From CAWGJF01 sp963822905 (GTDB lineage: Bacteria; Bacteroidota; Ignavibacteria; Ignavibacteriales; Ignavibacteriaceae), in the NCBI GenBank assembly GCA_963822905.1, contig CAWGJF010000001.1:1550001-1614000 (forward strand): a DNA stretch of 64,000 nt, in the 5' to 3' direction. Below the pieces are notes generated by a model. That model saw nothing but the letters and a program-made list of their open reading frames with translations. It had not been told where the DNA came from and made no database searches. Below, piece by piece: positions 36,786 to 46,826 of this stretch (position 1 is the stretch's first letter; each line of letters opens with the position of its first letter). A program made the translations under genes and the position numbers.

Positions 36786-36850
36786 TTATAACCAGCTCCT
36801 CTACACCGACCGTCATTTCGGTTTGGCGAATTTGAGGTTTTTAATTTTAA
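36786..36850. other. attC site 10 (5' half only)
   Basis: TTATAAC (36786-36792) followed by CAGCTCCTCTACACCGACC and TTTCGGTTTGGCGAATTTGAG closely resembles the 5' part of site 1. No R' core follows before the GH47 gene. It looks like the truncated end of the array. Confidence 0.6.
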
Positions 36851-36889
36851 TATTTTCTAAACGCTCATTTAATCAACTTCAGCTCTTAA

Positions 36890-38243
36890 TGAAAAAAACT
36901 ATCCCATTTATCCTGATTGTATTTTACAATCATTTCCTGCAGCAGCAGTGAAAAAGTTACGATTAGATAAAACTCAACTTGCTGAACAGGTTAAGAATGA
37001 ATTTCTTCACGCGTGGAATGGTTATAAAAAATATGCATGGGGACACGATGAGTTAAAACCATTATCCAAAAGTTACAGGGACTGGTACGGTCAATCTTTA
37101 TTAATGACACCGGTTGATGCATTCAGCACAATGAAACTTATGAAACTGGAAAATGAAGCGGAAGAAGCCAAGCAACTGATCCTTTCAAATCTTTCTTTCA
37201 ATAAAAATATAAGCGTTCAACTCTTTGAAGTAAATATCAGATTGCTTGGCGGATTGTTCTCTGCTTATCAACTTGATGGAGATAAAAGATTTCTGAATCT
37301 TGCTGTGGATCTGGCTGACCGGTTATTACCTGCATTCGACACACCAACAGGAATGCCTTACCGGTTTGTTAATCTTGTAACCGGTGTGAAGAAAGATTCG
37401 CTGAATAATCCGGCTGAGATCGGAACGCTTCTGCTTGAATGGGGTACATTATCTAAAGAAACCGGTAATCCTGTTTATTATGAAAAAGTTAAACAGGCTG
37501 TCCGCTATTTGTATTCCAAACGATCAAAATTAGATCTGGTCGGAACAATAATTAATGTTGAAACAGGCGAGTGGGAAAATACCGAATCACATATCAGTGC
37601 AAGGATTGATTCTTATTATGAATATTTGTTGAAAGGCTGGCTGATGTTTGGCGATGAGGAGTTGAAAAAAATGTGGGACACCAGCATTGCAGCAATAAAT
37701 AAATATCTTCCACAGCAAGTAGAGAGTGGCCTGTGGTATTGTACAGTTGATATGAATACTGGTAAAAGATTGAACACAAACTTTGGAGCCCTGGATGCGT
37801 TTTTCCCGGCAGTGCTTGCTTTGAGCGGAGATATGGAAAGAGCAAAGCAATTACAAAAAAGCTGTTATAAAATGTGGATGTTGTACGGCATCGAGCCGGA
37901 AGAAATAAATTATTCTACAATGGAAATTAATTACGACGGTTATATCCTTCGGCCGGAGAATATTGAATCGGCTTACTACCTTTATCATTTTACAAATGAT
38001 CCTGAATACCTGGAAATGGGAAAAGAATATTTTGAGAGCATTGTAAAATATTGCCGCAATGACGTTGCTTATTCACATTTAAGCAGTGTCAAAACAAAAA
38101 AACAGGAAGATGCAATGCAAAGTTTCTTTCTTGCAGAAACAATGAAGTATTGTTATCTGATTTTTGCAGATCAAGGAACAATCGATTTTAACAAAACACT
38201 TTTCAATACGGAAGCACATCCTTTAAAAATCTGGAAAGAATAA
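36890..38243 (+). pseudogene. GH47-family alpha-mannosidase, likely exported, frameshift in the signal peptide
   Basis: The main frame runs from a GTG at 36948 to 38243. It is a GH47 (class I alpha-1,2-mannosidase) domain: EFLHAWNGYKKYAWGHDELKP at the start, GEWENTESHISARIDSYYEY mid-domain and LFNTEAHPLKIW at the end, the last carrying the calcium-ligand Thr. In another frame, ATG 36890 begins a signal peptide, MKKTIPFILIV. The GH47 frame upstream of 36948 reads ILQSFPAAAV, so an indel near 36915-36930 would join signal and domain. GH47 is best known from eukaryotic N-glycan trimming; bacterial members exist. It is followed by GH92 4 bases later. Confidence 0.8.
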
Positions 38244-38247
38244 TTTG

Positions 38248-40622
38248 ATGAAAGTTTTATCTGTACTTATCAGCATATCTTTATTTTTTACATTTTCGGC
38301 TTTTTGTATAGGACCGGATTCATCCGGTTCAATGCAGAACAAATCACCTGCCGATTATGTAAATCCTTTTATAGGCACAGAAGAAATGGGACATACTTTT
38401 CCCGGTGCTGCTGTTCCTTTCGGGATGGTGCAGCTTAGTCCTGAAACAGACACGGTTTATTACAGCTACGGGAACGGCTACAATCCTGATGTTTACCGCT
38501 ATTGTGCAGGTTATCAATATAATGACAAAACAATTGTAGGTTTCAGTCATACACATTTCAGCGGAACAGGACATTCGGATCTCGGGGATTTTTTGATTAT
38601 ACCGACTGTCGGCAAACTTCAGCTTAATCCCGGAACAGCAGACAAACCAGAAAGCGGATACAGATCAAGATTCTCTCATAGAACAGAAGAAGCGCATCCC
38701 GGTTATTACACTGTTAAACTTGATGACTACAACATCAAAGCAGAATTAACAGCAACAACTCATTCTGGATTTCATAAATACACTTTTCCGGAATCTGACA
38801 GCGCACATATAATTCTTGATATGAACAGCGGAATTTACAATTACGATGACAAAGTTGTGTGGGCATCAATAAGAATTGAAAATGATACTCTTGTTACAGG
38901 TTACAGGCAGACAAACGGTTGGGCAAGAACAAGACTGGTTTACTTTGCAGTGGTTTTTTCTAAACCAATAAAATCTTATGGCTTACATGATGATGAAAAA
39001 CTCATCTACAAAGGTTTCTGGAGAAAGTGGAACCAGGATGAAAATTTTCCCGAACGAGCAGGACATAATATAAAAGCTCATTTTGATTTTGCTACAAGCG
39101 AAGGCGAAAACATAATGATCAAGTTTGGTTTGTCTGCAGTAAGCACAAACAATGCACTCGAAAACCTTGAAGCAGAAAACCCGGGTTGGGATTTTGATAA
39201 AATAAAAGATGAAGCAAAAGCTGAGTGGAATAAAGAATTATCTAAAATAAAAATAGAAGCAACCGAGAACCGCAAAGTTAATTTTTATACGGCAATGTAT
39301 CATAGTTTTCTTGCGCCGATTGTTTACTCGGATGTTAACGGGCAGTACCGAGGGCTTGATCAGAATATTTACACAGCAGATGGTTTTAAAGATTACACAA
39401 TTTTTTCTTTGTGGGATACTTACCGTGCGCTCCATCCCCTTTTCACGATTATACAGCAGCAGAGAACAAATGATATAATAAATTCTATGCTTGCTGCATT
39501 ATGAGCAAAGCGTTCATAAAATTTTGCCGGTATGGTCTCACTACAGCAATGAAAACTGGTGTATGATTGGTTATCACGCCGTTCCGGTTATTGTTGATGC
39601 ATATATGAAAGGGATTACCGGCTACAATCTTGATGAAGCCCTTGATGCAGTTGTGGCAAGTTCAACTTACAAACCTTACGATGGCATCGGCGATTACGAA
39701 AAGTACGGATATGTACCTGAAGATCTGAATAATTATTCGGCATCTAAAACTCTGGAATATGCTTTTGATGACTGGACGATTTCACAGTTTGCAAAATCTA
39801 CCGGCAACAAAAAGATATATAGTGAATTCCATAAGCGAGCAGAATCATATAAAAATATATTTGATAAAAGTACAGGATTTATGAGAGCAAAGAATTCAGA
39901 CGGAAGCTGGAAATCTGGCTTTAATCCATTGAGTACAGACGGACAAGGATTTATTGAAGGCAACTCGTGGAATTATTCACTTTATGTTCCGCATGATATT
40001 GCAGGTTTTATAAAATCTGTTGGGAGGAAAAGATAAATTAATTACCTGGCTCGATTCACTTTTTACAATGCAGGTTTCCGATGAAAGTATTGCAGAAACT
40101 GAAGACGTAACAAAAGCGGGAATGATTGGAAATTATGTTCATGGAAATGAACCGAGTCACCACGTTCCGTATATGTATGTTTATGCAGGTGAACCATGGA
40201 GAACTCAGGAACGTATTCATCAAATAATTAATACCATGTATAAAAGCAAACCTGACGGACTTTGCGGCAACGACGATTGCGGACAAATGTCAGCCTGGTA
40301 TATTTTCAGTGCTATGGGATTTTATCCTGTTGCTCCGGGAAGCAATCAATATGTTTTCGGTAGTCCTTGTGTACAGAAGGCTATCATCAATCTTGAAAAC
40401 GGAAAACAGTTTACGATTGAAGCAAAAAATCTCTCCGATAAAAATATTTATATTCAGTCTATTATTTTAGATGGAGAAGATTACCATAACAGTTTTATTC
40501 TTCATAAAGATATAGTTAACGGTGGCAATCTTGTGTTTAATATGGGACCAAAACCAAATAAAGAATGGACAAAGAATATGAAACTACCTTATTCGATGAG
40601 TGGTGATTCTGATGTCAGATAA
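38248..40622 (+). pseudogene. GH92-family alpha-mannosidase, two frameshifts
   Basis: Three frames together make one exported GH92 protein of about 790 residues. Segment 1 (38248 to about 39495) has a signal peptide and YVNPFIGTEEMGHTFPGAAVPFGMVQLSP. Segment 2 (to about 40025) has LPVWSHYSNENWCMIGYHAVPVI. Segment 3 (to 40622) has GNYVHGNEPSHHVPYMY and GNDDCGQMSAWYIFSAMGFYPVAPG. The joins would read SMLAHYEQS and IKSVGGKDK. GH92 enzymes are calcium-dependent exo-alpha-mannosidases. With GH47 just upstream it suggests breakdown of high-mannose glycans. It overlaps the next gene by 11 bases. Confidence 0.85.
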
Positions 40623-41526
40623 TAAATCGGTGCTAAGTGAAATTACACCATACATATACGGAACAACCAGACTTGGTGATTCCAATATTCCATATGAGGA
40701 AAGATTAAACATCGCCCTTGCCGCAATCGATTCCGGGGTGTGGTTTCATACAGCAAGAATGTATGGAGATGCGCTTGAAGTACTCGGCCAGGTTTTCAGA
40801 GAACAACCGGAGAGAGTACCCAAACTCATAATTAAAATTGGCTGGGAAAATAGTAACCAGATCAGGAGTACAATTGAAGAAAATATTAAACCTCTGGGAA
40901 TCAGTGGAGTTCAACTAGGCCAGTTATGTCTCAGCGGTGAACTTGAAAATGAATTTGCACATGGAGGAAACTGTTATAGAGTATTTGAGGATTTAAAAGA
41001 TGAAGGGCTTGTGAAAGGATTTGTTGTTGAAGCATTTCCATGGACTTCCGAAGCTCCGTTAAAAGCTTTGCAGGCAGGCTACACTGAGGGAATTATCGAT
41101 GGATTTATTTTTTATCTAAATCCTTTGCAGAGGTTTGCTTCCAACAAACTTTGGGATGAAATTAATTCGAGAAATAAATCAATCATTTCGATGAGAACTA
41201 TCTCCGGAGGTCCTGTTCACAGGTTGCGCGATCAACCCGGATTTGCGTGGAAAGATTACCTGCAGAAACGTGCCGTTGAAGTTGCGCCTGTTTTCGAAAA
41301 ATCAGGAATAAAAAGCTGGACTGAATTCTGTGTTCGGTTTGTACACAGCTTTCCAAATGTTAGAGCAACAGTAGGTTCAACCAGCAAAATTGAAAACCTT
41401 CAGGAATTTCTTTCAGCAAAAGAGAATATAAAACCGTTACCTGAAAATATTGTAAATGAAATACAAGAATTGCAATACACATGGTCGGATGAAGTTGACC
41501 TGCATGCACAGCGCTGGAGTATGTAA
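40612..41526 (+). CDS. Aldo/keto reductase family protein
   Basis: The start at ATG 40612 (MSDNKSV) lies within the GH92 end. The 304-residue protein has the AKR layout: IDSGVWFHTARMYGDALEVLGQVF with the catalytic Tyr region, KLIIKIGWE with the Lys region, LKDEGLVKGFVVEAF, and a C-terminal NVRATVGSTSKIENLQEFL (the NADPH-binding GSTS-type end). It is probably co-transcribed with the mannosidases, perhaps acting on released sugars, but this is inference. Confidence 0.85.
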   Translation: MSDNKSVLSEITPYIYGTTRLGDSNIPYEERLNIALAAIDSGVWFHTARMYGDALEVLGQVFREQPERVPKLIIKIGWENSNQIRSTIEENIKPLGISGVQLGQLCLSGELENEFAHGGNCYRVFEDLKDEGLVKGFVVEAFPWTSEAPLKALQAGYTEGIIDGFIFYLNPLQRFASNKLWDEINSRNKSIISMRTISGGPVHRLRDQPGFAWKDYLQKRAVEVAPVFEKSGIKSWTEFCVRFVHSFPNVRATVGSTSKIENLQEFLSAKENIKPLPENIVNEIQELQYTWSDEVDLHAQRWSM

Positions 41527-41529
41527 TTG

Positions 41530-41713
41530 GACACCGACAGGTACCTCAGCATCTTTAATTATGAAAACAGTTTCAGGTTCCATTGAATATTTTAACCAGG
41601 ATATTGACTTAACTATTTTTACGTATGCAGAATTAAAAGGTAAATCAGGAAATGGTGAAGGAACAATTTATTTGGTAGGCACTCAAGACAATTTAACTCT
41701 TGTAGGATTTTAA
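41530..41713 (+). pseudogene. Probable gene remnant
   Basis: A short open frame after the reductase (TPTGTSASLIMKTVSGSIEYFNQ through LVGTQDNLTLVGF) has no start of its own. It is in a different frame from the reductase. It looks like the C-terminal end of an unidentified protein. Confidence 0.3.
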
Positions 41714-41876
41714 TATAATGTAAAGGATGATTTATGGATGTTTAATTTTTTAATCTTTAACTAATAGTTTATCCTTTACCCTCGATTTAATACCTCTTTA
41801 AAGCACCGTTCATCAGAAATGGTTTGTTATTTATAGATGAGATTATAAAATTTTTCCAAAAATTAGAAAATATTAA

Positions 41877-42989
41877 TTGAATATCTGGTTAGCATTCTAT
41901 ACGGTTGCAGTTTCACAAGGATTTTTTGTTTCATTGGTTCTTTTATTATTGAAGAAAGGGAACCACAAAGCAAATATTGTCCTTTCATTTCTTGTACTTT
42001 TGCTAACTTTTTATCTGCTTGATAATCTATTGGGAATGACAGAATTCTTTCAGAGTAATCCTCACTTCCTTCATATTGTATCCCCGCTCTGGTACCTTTT
42101 TCCACCATTGTGTTATTTATATGTAAAAATACAAGTTAATGCAGAAATAAAATGGAAATGGTATTATATTTTTCACCTGGTCCCATTTTTTATAATGTTA
42201 TATCAGTTTGCACCATTTTATTTATTACCAGGAAACATAAAACTTCAATTTTATTCAGGAGAATTAAAACCACCCGGTTCACAATTATTAAAAATATTTT
42301 ATGTTCTGCTTTCACCCACTCAACTTGTTCTCTATTCCTCAATAATACTTTTCAAAAGGTTAAGAGAAAAATATAACCTTATTCTCAACCAGGCACACTT
42401 CAAATGGATTAAGATGATGTTTTCTCTTTTATTCATCTTTGCAATAATTGAATCAGTCATCATAACTAAATGGATTATTACGAATCAGATTACGCTTCAA
42501 TTTAAATATGTCCCGCTTGCTTTTTTTTCATTAATCATTTATGTGATTGCATATCTTGCTATTGTGCAACCTGAAACATTGTTTTCGTTTAATGTTCTAA
42601 AAATCAAAAAACTGAATGGAGATCTGACTAAACAATATGCTTCTGATTTAATAAATCTGATGAATGAAGAAAAACTATATTTAAATAGTGAATTAAAATA
42701 TTCTGAAATTGCTTCCCGCTTAGGAATTTCTGCAAGATATTTGACCGAAGTTTTAAATCGTGAAATAGGTAAAGGATTTAATGATTTTATTAATCAATAC
42801 AGGGTTAGCGAAGTTCAACGTAGAATACAGAATAATGAAATTGAAAATTTGACGCTGTATGCAATTGCTTTAGAATCAGGCTTTAACAGTAAATCATCAT
42901 TTAATCGGATTTATAAAAAACACACCGGACTTACACCATCCCAATTTGTTGCGAATTTGAATATTACGGGTTCGCAAAAAGTCTCTTAA
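41877..42989 (+). CDS. AraC-family regulator with 7-TM N-terminal domain
   Basis: The 370-residue protein starts at a TTG. Residues 1-235 contain about seven membrane segments (for example FYTVAVSQGFFVSLVLLLL, IVLSFLVLLLTFYLLDNLL). Residues 265-365 are an AraC-type double helix-turn-helix, with YSEIASRLGISARYLTEVLNREIGKGFNDFINQYRV and IALESGFNSKSSFNRIYKKHTGLTPSQF. It is a membrane-bound regulator likely to sense a ligand directly. It lies 89 bases upstream of a secreted NHL propeller gene (43079). The pair is repeated at 46827 and 48055. Confidence 0.9.
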   Translation: MNIWLAFYTVAVSQGFFVSLVLLLLKKGNHKANIVLSFLVLLLTFYLLDNLLGMTEFFQSNPHFLHIVSPLWYLFPPLCYLYVKIQVNAEIKWKWYYIFHLVPFFIMLYQFAPFYLLPGNIKLQFYSGELKPPGSQLLKIFYVLLSPTQLVLYSSIILFKRLREKYNLILNQAHFKWIKMMFSLLFIFAIIESVIITKWIITNQITLQFKYVPLAFFSLIIYVIAYLAIVQPETLFSFNVLKIKKLNGDLTKQYASDLINLMNEEKLYLNSELKYSEIASRLGISARYLTEVLNREIGKGFNDFINQYRVSEVQRRIQNNEIENLTLYAIALESGFNSKSSFNRIYKKHTGLTPSQFVANLNITGSQKVS

Positions 42990-43078
42990 AAAATCCTGGG
43001 AGTTGTCCTATTTGCCGCAAACAGGGCGAAAATGTATAAAAATCACAAGATATTTGCATAAAAAAGAAAGGATCTTTT

Positions 43079-44284
43079 ATGCGGCTTCAAACTTTTTTAA
43101 CTGCTATTATCATATTTCTAATTTCATTTAAAGCATTTCCACAGTATGTGGAGACAATAACGACACCGTTTAATGCCAGCGGCGGTGTTGCTATTGATGA
43201 TTCCGGGACTGTATATGTAGCTGATTTTGGTAATACACTTTCATTAGCAAACGGTACAAAAGTTTACAAGGTATTTGATAATGGAACCGTTCAGGAATTT
43301 GCTTCCGGATTACAGGGCGCTTCAGGAAACGACTTTGATTCACAGGGAAATCTTTTCCAATCTAATATTGCAGGAAACAAATTAAGCAAAATTACTCCAG
43401 GTGGAACTGTAACAACATTTGCAACAACTGGGATAATTAGCCCTGTTGGTGTTGCTGTTGCCGAAAGCGATACAATTTACGTTGCTAACTGTGGAGGAAA
43501 TAGTATTGCCAAAGTTTCGCCAGATGGCAATTCATCAGTATGGGTTACAAGTTCATTGTTACAATGTCCAAATGGATTAACCATCGACGATGATGGTAAT
43601 TTATATACCTGTAATTTTAATAATGGAAATATAATTAAAATAACCCCTGGTAAACAGGTTTCTATACTTGCTACGTTGCCGGGAGGTAGATGTGGACATT
43701 TAACATATTTTGAAGGAGTATTGTATGCCGTTGCAAGATGTGCTTTCAAAATATACAAAGTAACTCTGAATGGCGATACGACATTAATAGCTGGATCAGG
43801 AGGACGTGGAAATGATGATGGGAAGGGAAATGTTGCAACATTTAATCATCCTAACGGAATTAGAGCAAAAAGAGTTGGAGACAATATTTTTCTATATGTA
43901 AATGATGCAACTTCATTATCGGGTAATTGTACAACTGTTCCATTAAATCCGGTTGTTATAAGAAAAATTACAATTCCGGATTCTGTAGTGAATGTTATTG
44001 AAAATGAAGTGTCTGTTCCTGAAGATTTTAAGCTTTATCAAAATTATCCGAACCCATTCAATCCCACAACAATAATAAAATATTCGATTCCACAATCATC
44101 AAATGTAGCTTTAAAAATCTATGATGTACTTGGAAGAGTACTAGTGGACCTTGTGAACGAAGTAGAACCTGAAGGAAGCTATGAGGTTGAATTTGATGGA
44201 AAAGATTTAGCAAACGGTACTTATTTTTATCAATTGATTACAGGGAACACAATTGAAACTAAAAAAATGGTGCTATTAAAATAA
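43079..44284 (+). CDS. Secreted NHL/SMP-30-type propeller protein with C-terminal sorting domain
   Basis: The 401-residue protein has a signal peptide (residues 1-21, ending AFPQ) and repeats of the NHL/SMP-30 type: GVAIDDSGTVYVADF, GNDFDSQGNLFQSN, GLTIDDDGNLYTCN. Towards the end it has QNYPNPFNPTTIIKYSIP and ETKKMVLLK, the FCB sorting domain. Upstream is AAAGGAT at the ribosome-site distance. It is a close paralogue of the gene at 48055. Sugar-lactone hydrolase activity is not supported by visible metal ligands; binding is more likely. Confidence 0.87.
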   Translation: MRLQTFLTAIIIFLISFKAFPQYVETITTPFNASGGVAIDDSGTVYVADFGNTLSLANGTKVYKVFDNGTVQEFASGLQGASGNDFDSQGNLFQSNIAGNKLSKITPGGTVTTFATTGIISPVGVAVAESDTIYVANCGGNSIAKVSPDGNSSVWVTSSLLQCPNGLTIDDDGNLYTCNFNNGNIIKITPGKQVSILATLPGGRCGHLTYFEGVLYAVARCAFKIYKVTLNGDTTLIAGSGGRGNDDGKGNVATFNHPNGIRAKRVGDNIFLYVNDATSLSGNCTTVPLNPVVIRKITIPDSVVNVIENEVSVPEDFKLYQNYPNPFNPTTIIKYSIPQSSNVALKIYDVLGRVLVDLVNEVEPEGSYEVEFDGKDLANGTYFYQLITGNTIETKKMVLLK

Positions 44285-44323
44285 CAGAGGACATTTTACC
44301 TAATTTTATTTCAATTGCGGAAA

Positions 44324-45448
44324 TCATTTTTCTATAGACTCAAGAATATAGTCTGATAATATTTTATCGGTCTGTTCGTGCATTCCGCGTGTGTTATAAT
44401 TGGTTGAAGTAATTACAACGCACATATTTAATTCCGGGAAAACAAGAATTTTATTTCCTCCATTTCCACTCATGTAATAAGCTTCATATTTTTTTGAATT
44501 GTTCCCGAAAGATTTCAGCCACCAAAGGTAACCGTATTCAGTTTCGTCATCAATCTGAGCATGCGGTGTAATTGATTGTTCAATCCAATCTTCAGAAATT
44601 ATTCTATTTGCGTTCCAGGTTCCATTATCCAGATATAATTGAGCAAGTTTAAGCAGATCCCTACTTTGCATTTGCAATCCTCCTCCAGTCATTGCTAAAC
44701 CGGTTGGCGTAATTTGCCATTTTATATTTTTGATTCTCAAAGGATTAAAAAGGTTCCCGGCGGCAAAATCCGGAACCGGCATATTAGCAACATGTTCTAA
44801 CACGCCACCAAGAACAACGACTCCAGCAGTACAATAGCTAAAACTTCGTCCGTAAGGTAAATCTTCTGGTTTATTTTCCCAGGGCGGAGTTCCCCGAATG
44901 GGAAGATCAAGTGCAAACTTAACATAATCTTCAATGAGGTACATTCGCTCTTCATTACCACGTGAAAACTCATTCCAATCATCGCATTCAAGGATCGAAC
45001 TCATGGTCAGAAAATCCTCAATTGTTATTTTATCTTTTCGTGGATCAGGATTTTTTAAGGGCTGTTTATCCGAAAAGTAATTTAACACATACGAGTCAAC
45101 ACCGGGAATTATTTTTTGATCAATTGCGATACCAATTAACATACTTGTAATTGTTTTTGTTGCTGAACGTGTGTCCATTAAATCTGTTTCTTTAAAGCTG
45201 TTAAAATATTTTTCATAAATAAGATTACCATTGCGGGCAATTAGTACGCTTGAAATCTTTTTGAGCTTTCCGGAATTAATATCATCTTCCATTCTTATGA
45301 GAGGACCGGCTGAGAAATATTCTGATTTAATATTAGCGGTCTTCCAGCCATCCTCAAGAGTGGATGGTTGAATAATTCTATCTGTATTTTGTGCAAAACA
45401 GCTTATTATTAACAGTAGAAATAAATTAATCCCTAAAACTTTTTGCAT
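44324..45448 (-). CDS. Exported serine hydrolase, class C beta-lactamase family
   Basis: The 374-residue protein has a signal peptide (residues 1-19, ending SCFAQ). The beta-lactamase/D-peptidase motifs follow: S95-A-T-K98 (SxxK), YCT in SYCTAGVVVLGG (YxN-type) and a late SGNGGNK region in the KTG/HxG position. It is probably an esterase or D-peptidase rather than a true beta-lactamase. It is on the minus strand between the two AraC-propeller modules. Confidence 0.88.
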   Translation of the reverse strand: MQKVLGINLFLLLIISCFAQNTDRIIQPSTLEDGWKTANIKSEYFSAGPLIRMEDDINSGKLKKISSVLIARNGNLIYEKYFNSFKETDLMDTRSATKTITSMLIGIAIDQKIIPGVDSYVLNYFSDKQPLKNPDPRKDKITIEDFLTMSSILECDDWNEFSRGNEERMYLIEDYVKFALDLPIRGTPPWENKPEDLPYGRSFSYCTAGVVVLGGVLEHVANMPVPDFAAGNLFNPLRIKNIKWQITPTGLAMTGGGLQMQSRDLLKLAQLYLDNGTWNANRIISEDWIEQSITPHAQIDDETEYGYLWWLKSFGNNSKKYEAYYMSGNGGNKILVFPELNMCVVITSTNYNTRGMHEQTDKILSDYILESIEK

Positions 45449-45536
45449 AATTACTGTATCCTGAGTTTGATTAAAGAATAGAATTTTATATTAGACTACA
45501 AGAAATCCAAATGGTTAACGTTTTTTAATAAATATT

Positions 45537-46445
45537 TTACCGTGTAAGCCAGGAAGTTATTGCATGCGTAACCTTTTCTGAAGCATCCTGCTGAACAAAA
45601 TGTCCGGCATCCGGAATAGAGACCAAAGTCAATTCATTGTCAATCCAGTCCCAGGTTCCGTTCCAACCTGCCGGAAGCAATGCCTGGTCATTTTTCCCGA
45701 AGATGGCAAGCGTTGGACACTCAACCATTTTAATTTTAGTTTTTGATTGGTCACTAGTTTTTCCTGTTTGGGTTTTTGATTGTTTTGGATAACTAACTTT
45801 ATAATAATTCAGCATTGCTTCAATATCCGAATTCTTAAAAGCCTGTAAGTAATATGGTTTTGCAGACTCATCTTTTACCCATTCCATTAAAGATTCAGGC
45901 GTCAAATCAATGTGAGATTCATCTTTCTGAAATTCTTCTGCATAGGAACTGTTCTCTTGCTGCTGTTTATTGTTCGACAATTCTCTGAATAATCCACGGG
46001 GATGTGGAGTACTCAGAACGATGAGCTTTTCAACTACCTTCGGAACATTCATTGCAACCTGCCAGGCAATTGCTCCTCCCCAATCGTGACCGATTAAAAT
46101 AGCCTTTTTATACCCTGCATCATTTATAACAGAAATAATATCCTGAATCAGGCACGACATTTTATAATTGTCAACTCCTTTTGGCTTATCACTTTTATTA
46201 TACCCGCGTAAATCAACCGCAGCCACTTTATAATGTTTTGATAATTCAATCATTTGATGTCGCCAGGTATACCAAAAATCAGGAAAGCCATGCATCATAA
46301 CTACTAAGGGTCCATTACCCAAAGTTACGTAGTGAATTTTTACACCGCCATTATCTGCATAATGGTGTTCAACTTTGTCAAGTAAATTCTGACTGAATGT
46401 TAAATTAAGCGTCAATATTATCAAACATATTAACCATTTTTTCAT
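45537..46445 (-). CDS. Exported alpha/beta hydrolase, epoxide-hydrolase-like
   Basis: The 302-residue protein has a signal peptide (residues 1-18, TFSQN) and the epoxide-hydrolase/haloalkane-dehalogenase layout: HGFPDFWYTWRHQ for the oxyanion hole, D121 as nucleophile in GHDWGGAIAW, and GHFVQQDASE with the catalytic His. The Asp nucleophile points to an epoxide or halogen substrate and not to an ester, by family knowledge. It is divergent from the AraC gene at 46827 and 88 bases from the serine hydrolase. Confidence 0.88.
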   Translation of the reverse strand: MKKWLICLIILTLNLTFSQNLLDKVEHHYADNGGVKIHYVTLGNGPLVVMMHGFPDFWYTWRHQMIELSKHYKVAAVDLRGYNKSDKPKGVDNYKMSCLIQDIISVINDAGYKKAILIGHDWGGAIAWQVAMNVPKVVEKLIVLSTPHPRGLFRELSNNKQQQENSSYAEEFQKDESHIDLTPESLMEWVKDESAKPYYLQAFKNSDIEAMLNYYKVSYPKQSKTQTGKTSDQSKTKIKMVECPTLAIFGKNDQALLPAGWNGTWDWIDNELTLVSIPDAGHFVQQDASEKVTHAITSWLTR

Positions 46446-46826
46446 TTTATTACCTCATAACATTTTTGAAAATTGTTAATCAAATTTTGGAATAAAATAA
46501 AGCGGAATCGTCCGATTTTAAGGTGAATGTGTTTAAAGTGATAGGAATTTACTTTGTTGCTGAATTTAATTGTTGTGGTGGATGTGAAATTTCGGAATCA
46601 TTTTTAAGTTGAATCAAAAATAATCTTTTAACTTTTGCATTTTTATTCAACAAGGGAAAAATTGATTTATAATTTCTTATTAATTTTGTCAATATAAATT
46701 CTTTATTGTGAGATTATCAACTTGATTATTTTATTTGTTGTATAATCCTATGATTCTATACTTCTTATTTACCAATTTATATTATATTTCTAGCTTTATA
46801 GTTAAAAAAACATCGCACTAATTTTC
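46446..46826. other. Divergent intergenic region
   Basis: This 381-bp AT-rich stretch separates the minus-strand hydrolase and the plus-strand AraC gene, and so must hold both promoters. No gene, terminator or repeat was recognised in it. Confidence 0.4.

Larger units (their letters stand above)
23488..36850 (+). mobile_element. Chromosomal integron cassette array (about 10 cassettes)
   Basis: A series of cassettes runs from the attI-like crossover at 23488 to a last, half attC near 36786-36850. Complementarity of cassette ends by cassette: cassette 1 12/12, cassette 2 9/9, cassette 3 11/11, cassette 4 10/10, cassette 5 10/11, cassette 7 with one indel. This is expected when a cassette's start and its far core site were joined in the circular form. 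Most attC sites share the arms TCAACCCGACCGCC and TGGGCGGCGGGTTA. Cassette 6 and the last three are less clearly bounded. Confidence 0.9.

Noticed and set aside
39238..39435. Small minus-strand open frames inside the GH92 gene and many similar ones elsewhere.
   Set aside because: They lie wholly inside clear family members on the other strand and have no recognisable domains.
41863..42108. Minus-strand open frame before the AraC gene.
   Set aside because: It mostly overlaps the AraC coding strand and has no recognisable domain.
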